From NCBI GenBank assembly GCA_946615495.1, contig CAMOHY010000090.1, positions 1 to 7,810 on the forward strand: a stretch of 7,810 nt of DNA. The letters run 5' to 3'. This document shows positions 1-5,465 of this stretch, in pieces. Within the stretch, counting starts at the first letter, position 1. Each line of letters opens with the position of its first letter. The position numbers and the translations under genes are program-made. This stretch comes from an uncultured Clostridia bacterium. GTDB taxonomy: Bacteria > Bacillota > Clostridia > Christensenellales > Aristaeellaceae. The notes below the pieces were generated by a model. It was not told the DNA's origin and ran no database searches. It saw nothing but the letters and a program-made list of their open reading frames with translations.

Positions 1-647
1 TGTCCGGCGGCCAGCAGCAGCGCGTGGCCCTGGCCCGCGCCCTGGTGGTGGAGCCCGGCGTGCTGCTCTTTGACGAGCCGCTGTCCAACCTGGACGCCAA
101 GCTGCGCGTGCAGATGCGCACGGAAATCCGCCGCATCCAGCAGGCCCTGGGCATCACCGCCATTTACGTGACCCACGACCAGAGCGAGGCCATGTCCATT
201 TCGGACCAGATCATTCTGATGAAGGGCGGCGTGATCGCCCAGATGGGCAGCCCCACGGAAATTTACTATCACCCCGTCAGCGAATTCGTGGCGGATTTCA
301 TCGGCGAATGCAATTTCCTCAAGGGCAAAGCGGTAAAAAGCGAGGCGGGCCGCGCCGTGGTGCAATTGCCGGAGGGCCAGGCCGCCGTGGAAACGGACAA
401 GAGCTTTTCCCCCGGCGCGGAGTGCGAAATCGTGGTGCGCCCGGAGGCTATTCAAATCGGCGACAGCGGCCTGCTGCCCTGCACCGTGGAGCTGAGCTGC
501 TTTATGGGCAGCTACCAGAATTACCACGTGCGGGTGGGCGATACCCTGGTCAAGATCACGGATAACTGCCCTGTGAACAAAAAAATCTATCAGGTGGGCG
601 ATAAATGCTTTATTTCCTTTGACGCGGCATGCGCTCATCTGTTATAA
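1..647 (+). CDS. ABC transporter ATP-binding protein, PotA/FbpC/MalK type (5' truncated)
   Basis: This is the C-terminal 214 residues of an ABC importer ATPase; the N-terminus with the Walker A loop lies outside the window. The reading frame opens on the family signature LSGGQQQRVALARAL at nt 1-45. It continues with Walker B (VLLFDEP, nt 60-80), the D-loop SNLDAKL and the H-loop histidine of YVTHDQ (His codon 174-176). All the catalytic elements that can be seen are intact. After about residue 90 comes a TOBE-type domain with the VVRPEAI motif (near nt 430) running to the stop. An ATPase with this layout sits on the cytoplasmic side of the membrane and powers uptake of polyamines, iron, phosphonates or sugars. 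The run FVADFIGECNFLKG resembles the PotA/FbpC branch more than MalK, but the substrate cannot be assigned. Its permease partners are probably upstream, since none lies downstream. The GTG at nt 24 is an internal codon, not the start. Confidence 0.93.
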   Translation, partial: SGGQQQRVALARALVVEPGVLLFDEPLSNLDAKLRVQMRTEIRRIQQALGITAIYVTHDQSEAMSISDQIILMKGGVIAQMGSPTEIYYHPVSEFVADFIGECNFLKGKAVKSEAGRAVVQLPEGQAAVETDKSFSPGAECEIVVRPEAIQIGDSGLLPCTVELSCFMGSYQNYHVRVGDTLVKITDNCPVNKKIYQVGDKCFISFDAACAHLL

Positions 648-648
648 T
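619..648 (+). promoter_or_regulatory. Sigma-A-type promoter for the downstream sugar-binding protein, overlapping the ATPase stop codon
   Basis: A -35 box TTGACG (619-624, five of six consensus matches) is followed after 18 bp by a perfect TATAAT (643-648). The -10 box overlaps the TAA stop (645-647) of the ATPase gene. Transcription should begin near 655, leaving a leader of about 108 nt before the ATG at 763. This suggests that the binding-protein gene is expressed independently of the ATPase. It is a prediction from sequence alone. Confidence 0.66.
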
Positions 649-669
649 CAGAAGCGGGCGCGAAACCAA

Positions 670-714
670 GGGCCCCAGGCATGCGCCTGGGGCCCGGTTG
701 CCCCTTCCGGGCAA
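670..714 (+). promoter_or_regulatory. Two tandem hairpins in the leader of the sugar-binding protein gene
   Basis: The first hairpin is a perfect 11-bp G+C-rich stem (670-680 with 685-695) closed by the tetraloop ATGC. The second follows at once: TTGCCC (698-703) pairs with GGGCAA (709-714) across a 5-nt loop. Neither is followed by a T-run, so they do not make a typical intrinsic terminator. They could weakly terminate ATPase transcription, stabilise the leader or act as a regulatory structure. The pairing is visible in the sequence; the function is inferred. Confidence 0.5.
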
Positions 715-762
715 ACGGGAGGGAAAACGCGCGAATCCATGTTGTGTGAGGGTGAAGAGGCC

Positions 763-1767
763 ATGAAAAAATGTTTGATCTGTTTGCTTGCGCTGGGATG
801 CGTGCTGGGGCTGTGCGCTTCGGCCTCCGCCGCCAATGTGCAGAAGGTGGGCATCGCTATGGGGCAAACGGGGGGAGGCTCCATCGGCCAGTACATGCAG
901 GAAATGGCGGCGTATTTTGCTTCGCTGGAAAATGGGGATACGGAATATGAGCTGTTTTTGGCCGACGCGGCGGGAAACGGCGAAACCCAGCTTACCCAGC
1001 TGCGCAATCTGGAGGCCCAGGGCGTGCAGGTGATCCTGCTCAATCCGGTGGACGCTTCCATCGTGAACGCGCTGACGGAGGAAGGCCACGAATTCAGCGT
1101 TCCTTTGGTGCTGATGGGCCCGGACCTGATGACCGTGGACCGGCAGGGCAGCCACCTCCAGGGCGCCTATGAGCCGTTGATGGCCCTGGAAAAGGCCTGC
1201 TATGTGGGAACGAATCTGCGCCAGGCCGGTCTGGCCCAGGGAAGGATTTTGGCAGCTCAAAGCCGCTGCGGCGATTTGAATCAGGATGGAAAAATCGGCT
1301 ACGTAATCCTTGAGGGCGACGTAAACCAGGTGGAAAACCGCCTGCGCACCGAGTTTTCCTTAAAAGCGGTGGTGGACGCGGGCTGCGCGGTGGAATGCTT
1401 GGACGATATCGCGGGCAACTGGACCCGCGATGAGGCGCGCCAGGGCTGCGCCGATGCGCTGGCCGCCTATGGCAGCGCTATCGACGCCATCATTTGCAGC
1501 AACGACGCTTTGGCCGCCGCCGCCGCCGGCGCCATTGAGGAGGCGGGATTGCAGGTGGGCAAGGACGTTTACCTGCTGGGCATCGACGGCCGGGACGAAG
1601 CCATCCGCCTGATCCGGGACGGGAAAATGACCGGCACCGTGCGGCCCGATTTGCAGTCTCAGGCCCGCTTGGCGGTGGAGGTGGCCGTGAAGCTGCTTGC
1701 CGGGGAAGAAACGCAGCCCTACCATTGGGCGGAATACGCCGCCGTCACCCAGGCCAACGCCAATTGA
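763..1767 (+). CDS. Exported sugar-binding protein, MglB-like (periplasmic-binding-protein type 1 fold)
   Basis: The 334-residue product is a solute-binding receptor of the galactose/ribose-binding type. Residues 1-23 form a signal peptide: MKK, a hydrophobic core, and the cleavage-like ASASA before ANVQKVG. The lipobox is poor although cysteines are present at 13 and 18, so it may be secreted rather than lipid-anchored. DLNQDGKIG (171-179) matches the calcium loop of E. coli MglB. By motif alignment, several MglB ligand residues have counterparts here: N94, R195, W220, N247 and D275. The N-terminal YKYDDNFM segment, which supplies D14 and F16 in MglB, is replaced by the Gly-rich GQTGGGSIG (34-42), so the ligand may differ from galactose. 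The ATG at 763 is chosen because it starts the signal peptide and follows GAGGG/AGAGG; the in-frame ATG at 619 lies inside the ATPase gene. No MglA or MglC partner is visible, so the receptor may serve a distant permease or a sensor. Confidence 0.88.
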   Translation: MKKCLICLLALGCVLGLCASASAANVQKVGIAMGQTGGGSIGQYMQEMAAYFASLENGDTEYELFLADAAGNGETQLTQLRNLEAQGVQVILLNPVDASIVNALTEEGHEFSVPLVLMGPDLMTVDRQGSHLQGAYEPLMALEKACYVGTNLRQAGLAQGRILAAQSRCGDLNQDGKIGYVILEGDVNQVENRLRTEFSLKAVVDAGCAVECLDDIAGNWTRDEARQGCADALAAYGSAIDAIICSNDALAAAAAGAIEEAGLQVGKDVYLLGIDGRDEAIRLIRDGKMTGTVRPDLQSQARLAVEVAVKLLAGEETQPYHWAEYAAVTQANAN

Positions 1768-1791
1768 CGGAAAAATCAGAAACGCCATATG

Positions 1792-1815
1792 GGTCCGCCG
1801 ATGCTTGAGCGGACC
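1792..1815. other. Inverted repeat between convergent genes
   Basis: GGTCCGC (1792-1798) pairs with GCGGACC (1809-1815) across a 10-nt loop. It sits in the 66-bp spacer between the stop of the sugar-binding protein and the stop of the convergent flippase gene. It could act as a weak terminator on either strand, but neither side has a T-run directly after the stem. The 10-bp palindrome TGAATATTCA lies beside it at 1823-1832 and reaches up to the flippase stop. Confidence 0.35.
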
Positions 1816-1833
1816 GGGCAATTGAATATTCAT

Positions 1834-3144
1834 TCAGCCTGCGCCTGCGGTGTCCGCGGCGCAGCGTTTCTTTTCCCGGCAAAGCAGATAGACGGATTCG
1901 CAAACAAGGCTCAGCCCGTGGCCCGCCATGGAGGCCCAGGCGGCGCCCGAAATGCCAAAGCGGGGCAGCCATTGCCAGGTGCACAGCAGCAGGGCGGCGC
2001 TGCCCAGCAGCGATGCGCGCAGGGACCGCTTTTGCAGCCCCAGGCCCGTCATTAAGCCCCCGATCACCTGCTGGAGCGGGAGCAGCACCGCCAGCGGGCA
2101 GGAAAGCCTAAGAAGCGGCGTCAGCTCCGGCAGGCGGTAAAACCGCCGGGCAATCCACGGCGAAAGCAAATACAGGCCCCCGGCGCAGGCGGCGGACACC
2201 GTGAGAACGGTCAAAACGAGCTTCAGAATCAGCCGGCTTTCCCCGCGCCGGGTTTCGCACCGGGCAATGGCTGGCCCGCCCACGGTGGACAGCGCGCCGG
2301 ACAGCATGCCGGGCAGAAACATGAGGGGCATGACCATGCCGCTGAACATGCCAAAGCGGCTCATGGCCTCCGCCCGGCTCAGGCCCCCGGCCATCAGCCG
2401 CAGGGGAATCACCACGGCGCACAGGGAGCGCAGCCCCGTGTGGCACAGCCGGTTGAGGAGCAGCGGCAGGCTCAGCCGCGCAAGCTCCCGCCGGATGGGG
2501 GACAGGCGGGCGTTTCCCCGGAAGGAGGGAATTTTTCCCGCCAGCAGCACAATCATAAGCAGCCCCGCCCCTTCGCCCAGCGAGGAGGCCAGGGCGGGCA
2601 GGGCCGCCCGGTAGGCGGCGGTCACCCGCCCGGCGAGCCCCGCCAGGGCCGCCACCACGGCGATTCTGACCAGCTGTTCTACTCCTTCGCTGAGGGCGGG
2701 CGGCAGGGCCTGGCCCTGGCCGAAAAAATATCCGTCGTATACGCTGGACAGGCCCACCGTGAGCACGCAGGGCGTAAACAGAAGCAGGGCGGGCAGCGTC
2801 CTTTCATCGCCCATCCAGGAAGCAATGAGGGGACACAGCAGAAAAAACAGGGGCGTCAGCACCAGGCCGACGGCCAAGGCGCATTGCCGGGCGGCATACA
2901 GAATCATTTTCCGCTTGTTCACGTCCCCGGCGCGGGCGGTCAGGCGGCTGACGGCGCTGGGCAGGCCTGCCGCCGCGGGGGTGAGGGCCAGCATGTGGGC
3001 CCCGGAGGCCAATTCCATAATGCCCAGGGCTTCCGCCCCCAGCAATTGGGATATCCACAGCCGCAGCGCGAACCCCAGGGCCCGCATCAGCCCGGTGCTT
3101 GCCGCCGTGATGGCGGCCTGCCGCTTCAGCGATTGCTTTTTCAT
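1834..3144 (-). CDS. SpoVB-like oligosaccharide flippase (MOP/MVF superfamily membrane protein)
   Basis: The product is a polytopic membrane protein of 436 residues with about 12 hydrophobic segments by eye. It resembles the SpoVB/MurJ/PST branch of flippases that move lipid-linked oligosaccharides across the cytoplasmic membrane; SpoVB acts in spore cortex formation. Recognisable features are the N-terminal region with RLWISQLLGAEALGIMELA, then AAGLPSAVSRLTA, a central YDGYFFGQGQ, and a C-terminal GLQKRSLRASLLGS. Typical SpoVB proteins are roughly 500-520 residues, so this is a short form, perhaps two helices fewer. The exact role, sporulation or polysaccharide export, is therefore open. Two ATGs are possible. 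The one at 3150 touches GGAGGG with no spacer, whereas the ATG at 3144 has a 6-nt spacer, so 3144 is preferred. It is transcribed alone after the mutY/ACT terminator, and its promoter was not identified. Confidence 0.85.
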   Translation of the reverse strand: MKKQSLKRQAAITAASTGLMRALGFALRLWISQLLGAEALGIMELASGAHMLALTPAAAGLPSAVSRLTARAGDVNKRKMILYAARQCALAVGLVLTPLFFLLCPLIASWMGDERTLPALLLFTPCVLTVGLSSVYDGYFFGQGQALPPALSEGVEQLVRIAVVAALAGLAGRVTAAYRAALPALASSLGEGAGLLMIVLLAGKIPSFRGNARLSPIRRELARLSLPLLLNRLCHTGLRSLCAVVIPLRLMAGGLSRAEAMSRFGMFSGMVMPLMFLPGMLSGALSTVGGPAIARCETRRGESRLILKLVLTVLTVSAACAGGLYLLSPWIARRFYRLPELTPLLRLSCPLAVLLPLQQVIGGLMTGLGLQKRSLRASLLGSAALLLCTWQWLPRFGISGAAWASMAGHGLSLVCESVYLLCREKKRCAADTAGAG

Positions 3145-3150
3145 GCCCAT

Positions 3151-3156
3151 CCCTCC
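3151..3156 (-). promoter_or_regulatory. Ribosome binding site that decides the flippase start
   Basis: On the minus strand this reads GGAGGG. It directly abuts the first possible ATG (3148-3150) and lies 6 nt before the second (3142-3144). Normal Shine-Dalgarno spacing favours the second ATG, which removes Met-Gly from the longer reading. Confidence 0.7.
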
Positions 3157-3212
3157 GCTTCCGTTCAGGGTATGCGGAAGAAGGGGCGGCTTATGCCCAG
3201 AAAAGCGGCAAG

Positions 3213-3238
3213 AAAAAAGCAGGCCTAATCGGCCTGCT
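3213..3238 (-). terminator. Intrinsic terminator of the mutY-ACT operon (minus strand)
   Basis: A perfect 8-bp stem (AGCAGGCC at 3218-3225 with GGCCTGCT at 3231-3238) with a 5-nt loop is followed on the minus strand by six T residues, which appear as A at 3213-3218 on the plus strand. It lies about 66 nt past the stop of the ACT-domain gene and before the flippase gene, as expected for a terminator separating the two transcription units. Confidence 0.75.
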
Positions 3239-3266
3239 CAGAGCATCGGCTTTGTCGATGCTCTGA
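3238..3266. repeat. Dispersed palindromic hairpin, copy 1
   Basis: An 11-bp outer stem (TCAGAGCATCG at 3238-3248 with CGATGCTCTGA at 3256-3266) contains the 19-nt core GCATCGGCTTTGTCGATGC (3243-3261), which folds to an 8-bp stem with a TTT triloop and one G-T wobble. The same core with a single base change occurs on the opposite strand at 7459-7477. The similarity and the shared triloop suggest copies of a dispersed hairpin family. Confidence 0.6.
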
Positions 3267-3305
3267 ACTGTAGGACAGCCTTTTGTCCTGCAGTTTTTTA
3301 TTTTT
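3266..3305 (+). terminator. Plus-strand intrinsic terminator with no obvious gene to terminate
   Basis: A 12-bp stem runs from 3266-3277 to 3284-3295, with one U-G pair (3271 with 3290) and a 6-nt loop. It is followed by TTTT, A and TTTTT (3296-3305), a strong intrinsic terminator for plus-strand transcription. The nearest upstream plus-strand gene ends at 1767. It overlaps the stop codon of the minus-strand ACT gene, so it may block antisense transcription into that operon or end a small plus-strand RNA. Confidence 0.7.
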
Positions 3306-3669
3306 ATTCGATTTCATATCCCGCGGCCCGCAGCGCGTCCAGCGCTGCGGACAGATACTGGCGCCGGAAAAGCACGTAATCGGTGTTGAAGGTGGACACG
3401 GCGAAAATGGGAATCCGTCTTTCGGCCAGGCAGGCGGCGATGCCCGCCAATATGCCCACCAGGGAAAAATCCAGCGGCCCTGCAATGCGCAGGCAGCGCC
3501 AGCCGTCCTGACGGTTCAGGGCGCAGGGGGGACAGGCGGCGATGGGGCACACCAGGGAAATTTCCTCATCCGTACGGGCGAAAAAGGTATAGGGCACGGA
3601 AAGGTCGGCCTCCTGGGCGGTTTTGATTTGACAAACGGTAAATTCCATGGGCAGCAATTCAAGCTTCAT
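3304..3669 (-). CDS. Small ACT-domain protein (ACT_7-like)
   Basis: This 121-residue soluble protein belongs to a family of small proteins conserved in Firmicutes that carry an ACT-like fold. ACT domains are small ligand-binding modules, often for amino acids. The C-terminal half holds the most family-like stretch: residues 64-101, beginning GPLDFSLVGILAGIAACLA and continuing through IPIFAVSTFNTDYVLF. The N-terminal half, with FFARTDEEISLVCP and DGWRCLRI, also fits this family. The ligand and physiological role are not known. The chosen ATG (3667-3669) has GGAGG (3676-3680) at 6-nt spacing. It overlaps the end of mutY by 11 bp in another frame, so translation is probably coupled. A longer reading back to 3732 would run far into mutY and lacks support. 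It is the last gene of the mutY operon. Confidence 0.85.
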   Translation of the reverse strand: MKLELLPMEFTVCQIKTAQEADLSVPYTFFARTDEEISLVCPIAACPPCALNRQDGWRCLRIAGPLDFSLVGILAGIAACLAERRIPIFAVSTFNTDYVLFRRQYLSAALDALRAAGYEIE

Positions 3670-5179
3670 CTTTTTCCTCCGTTTCTTGGCGCGGCCGGAT
3701 GCGGTCCTCCTCAAAAAGCTTCCGCGCTTCATCCAGGGGCCGGATTTCAGCTATGCGGCAAAAGCCGTATGCTTCATACAGACGGATGGCCGCTTCATTG
3801 CTTTGCAGCACCGTCACCTTCATATCCCGCCGTTCGTCCAATTGCTTAAGGGCGAAGGCTACCGCCGCGCCGCCGATGCCCAGGCCCTGAAAATCGGGAT
3901 GCACGTAGAGCGATACCAGCTCGTTTTGCGCTTGGTCGATGACCAGCACGCCCACGGCTTTTCCCGTAAGATACAGGGCAAATACGCCGCGCCCTTTGGC
4001 CTGGTGGCCCCGCAGCGTGTCTGCCATGCGTTCCGGCGTGTGCAGGGCTAAAAATGCTTCGGTGCAATGGGCGGCATGGCTCTTTTTCCAGCTTTCGGCA
4101 TAGGCCTGCGCTGCCGCTGGCAAAGCGGCCTCCTTGAGAGGCCGGATTTCGGGCGAAAGCAGCCGGACGGCGTGCTCCCGCGCCGCCCGCATGGCGGTGG
4201 GGATGGGCAGGGCGCGCATTTCTGCCAGGCTGACGAACCGGCCTTCCCGGCAGCTCATGGTATCCGCCTGGAAATGGTACACCGTCATATTCCATACCCG
4301 ATGGGTGAACACATGGCGGGCGGCGCCCAGCTCCTTTTGGAAGGCGGCGTGAATGCCCCGGCTTTTGAGCGCCTCTTGGGCTTCCTTCGGCCCCTTTGCG
4401 TCCTCCAGCAGGGCGTACACCCAAAGCCCCTTCAGCAGCGCTTCCTTCCGCTGGGTCATCCATATCCGTCCCCGGCATGTAATCAGCGCCACCGCCAATT
4501 GAATTTCCTGGGGCGGCTTGGCCGCGGCCTTGATGGGCAAATCCTCCGCGTCCCCTTCCCGGTAAGCGCTGCACAGGGGGCGCAGGGGGCATGAATCGCA
4601 TTCCGGCGTGCCGGGCACGCACACCGTGGCCCCCAGGTCCATGAGCGCCTGGTTAAAATCGCCGCAGCGCACTTTGGGCATATCCTGGCGCGCCCAATTT
4701 AGCAGTTCCCGCTTGACGGAGGGCTGGCCCACATCCTGCCGCACCCCATGCACGCGGGAGAGCACGCGGGTCAGGTTGCCGTCCATGGCCGGGGCGGGCA
4801 CGCCAAAGGCGATGGAGGCCACCGCCGCCGCCGTGTAATCCCCCACGCCGGGCAGGGCGCGCAATTCCTCCACCGTGCGGGGGAAGGCGCCGCCATGCTT
4901 TTCCATGATTTCCTTTGCCGCCCTGTGCAGATTGCGGGCGCGGGAATAATAGCCCAGCCCTTCCCAGCATTTGAGCACGGCTTCCTCCGGCGCTTCCGCC
5001 AGGGCGGACACATCCGGAAATTGGGCCAAAAACCGCTGGTAGTATGCGCCCACCGTTTCCGTGCGGGTTTGCTGGAGCATGATTTCGCTCACCCAAATGC
5101 GGTAAGGGTCTCCGGCGCCCCGGAAGGGCAGGCTTCGCTTGTGTTCGTCATACCAGGCAAGCAGCAGCGTGGAAAGCAT
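3659..5179 (-). CDS. mutY: A/G-specific adenine DNA glycosylase MutY fused to a C-terminal GNAT acetyltransferase domain
   Basis: The 506-residue protein removes adenine mispaired with 8-oxoguanine in base-excision repair. The MutY part (residues 1 to about 340) is complete. Catalytic Glu32 lies in SEIMLQQT, and the helix-hairpin-helix is LPGVGDYTAAAV (109-120). Catalytic Asp133 lies in AMDGN, and the 4Fe-4S ligands C187, C194, C197 and C203 show the usual Cx6Cx2Cx5C spacing. A NUDIX-like 8-oxoG recognition domain follows (about 225-340), with FTH (291-293) where the usual loop is FSH. Residues from about 345 to 485 form an added GNAT domain, with the acetyl-CoA loop QGLGIG (431-436) after ELVSLYVHPDF and the NEAAIRLYEAYGF motif. 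Stand-alone MutY is typically about 350-370 residues. No stop or frameshift separates the parts. The start has AAGGAGG 7 nt upstream and its own promoter. The acetyl acceptor is unknown. Confidence 0.93.
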   Translation of the reverse strand: MLSTLLLAWYDEHKRSLPFRGAGDPYRIWVSEIMLQQTRTETVGAYYQRFLAQFPDVSALAEAPEEAVLKCWEGLGYYSRARNLHRAAKEIMEKHGGAFPRTVEELRALPGVGDYTAAAVASIAFGVPAPAMDGNLTRVLSRVHGVRQDVGQPSVKRELLNWARQDMPKVRCGDFNQALMDLGATVCVPGTPECDSCPLRPLCSAYREGDAEDLPIKAAAKPPQEIQLAVALITCRGRIWMTQRKEALLKGLWVYALLEDAKGPKEAQEALKSRGIHAAFQKELGAARHVFTHRVWNMTVYHFQADTMSCREGRFVSLAEMRALPIPTAMRAAREHAVRLLSPEIRPLKEAALPAAAQAYAESWKKSHAAHCTEAFLALHTPERMADTLRGHQAKGRGVFALYLTGKAVGVLVIDQAQNELVSLYVHPDFQGLGIGGAAVAFALKQLDERRDMKVTVLQSNEAAIRLYEAYGFCRIAEIRPLDEARKLFEEDRIRPRQETEEKDEA

Positions 5180-5205
5180 GGCTTCTCCTCCTTTTCAGCG
5201 GAGAA

Positions 5206-5234
5206 ATTATAGCACAGGAATCACATTCTTTGAA
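5206..5234 (-). promoter_or_regulatory. Promoter of mutY (minus strand)
   Basis: On the minus strand a perfect TATAAT (5206-5211) carries an extended -10 TGC just upstream, with a -35-like TTCAAA (5229-5234, four of six matches) at 17-bp spacing. It lies 27 bp before the mutY start codon, close enough that the untranslated leader is only about 20 nt and holds the AAGGAGG ribosome binding site. Confidence 0.7.
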
Positions 5235-5235
5235 C

Positions 5236-5347
5236 AGGAAAAATAAAAATAGAAGAAAATAAAAGAAAATAAAAGAAAATATAGATGAAATGGCCAATTT
5301 TAACCGATAATCATAAAATTTCGCTGAATTTTCCTGAATTTAAGAAA
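5236..5347. repeat. Helically phased A-tract region (probable curved DNA) in the mutY-groES divergent spacer
   Basis: The unit AAAAGAAAAT occurs in tandem at 5261-5270 and 5271-5280, preceded by a one-mismatch copy at 5251-5260, which places A-tracts exactly 10 bp apart. Further on, AATT steps are centred at about 5297.5, 5318.5, 5328.5 and 5338.5, again in multiples close to 10 bp. The top strand has no C from 5236 to 5293. Phased A-tracts are known to bend DNA; a role in groE or mutY promoter activity is inferred. Confidence 0.6.
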
Positions 5348-5355
5348 AAAATCAT

Positions 5356-5384
5356 TTGCGTCCAACGGCTGAATGAAGTACACT
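5356..5384 (+). promoter_or_regulatory. Probable sigma-A promoter of groESL
   Basis: A TTGCGT -35-like box (5356-5361) and a TACACT -10-like box (5379-5384) are separated by 17 bp. Transcription would begin near 5391, just upstream of the CIRCE operator, the usual arrangement for HrcA-repressed promoters. The boxes are imperfect, so the exact hexamers are less certain than the operator. Confidence 0.55.
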
Positions 5385-5397
5385 ATGCAAGGATGAT

Positions 5398-5424
5398 TTA
5401 GCACTCGACAATCATGAGTGCTAA
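5398..5424 (+). promoter_or_regulatory. CIRCE operator (HrcA repressor site)
   Basis: TTAGCACTC, nine spacer bases, then GAGTGCTAA is an exact match to the CIRCE consensus, a 9-bp perfect inverted repeat. HrcA binds it and represses chaperone operons until heat shock or unfolded protein titrates GroEL away. Its position between the probable start of transcription and groES, 41 bp before the ATG, is typical. hrcA itself is not in the window. Confidence 0.97.
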
Positions 5425-5465
5425 CAGCCCTGAAAAACGTGATTCAATTATTAAGGAGGAGCCTT

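Noticed and set aside
619..762. Extended N-terminus for the sugar-binding protein from the ATG at 619
   Set aside because: It would overlap the ATPase gene by 29 bp, read through the hairpins and bury the signal peptide. The ATG at 763 starts a normal signal sequence.
2440..3228. A 262-residue plus-strand frame across the flippase gene
   Set aside because: It is a Gly/Gln-rich shadow of a G+C-rich membrane protein gene, with no domain or translation signal.
3670..3732. Extended N-terminus for the ACT-domain protein
   Set aside because: It would read 21 extra Arg/Lys-rich residues through the 3' end of mutY, whereas the ATG at 3669 has GGAGG at ideal spacing.
5251..5280. Possible CRISPR-like repeats
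   Set aside because: The units are contiguous 10-mers without spacers and are A-rich, so they are phased A-tracts rather than a CRISPR array.
5418..5465. Extended groES start at a GTG
   Set aside because: It lies inside the CIRCE operator, and the ATG at 5466 has a strong ribosome binding site and the family's usual N-terminus.
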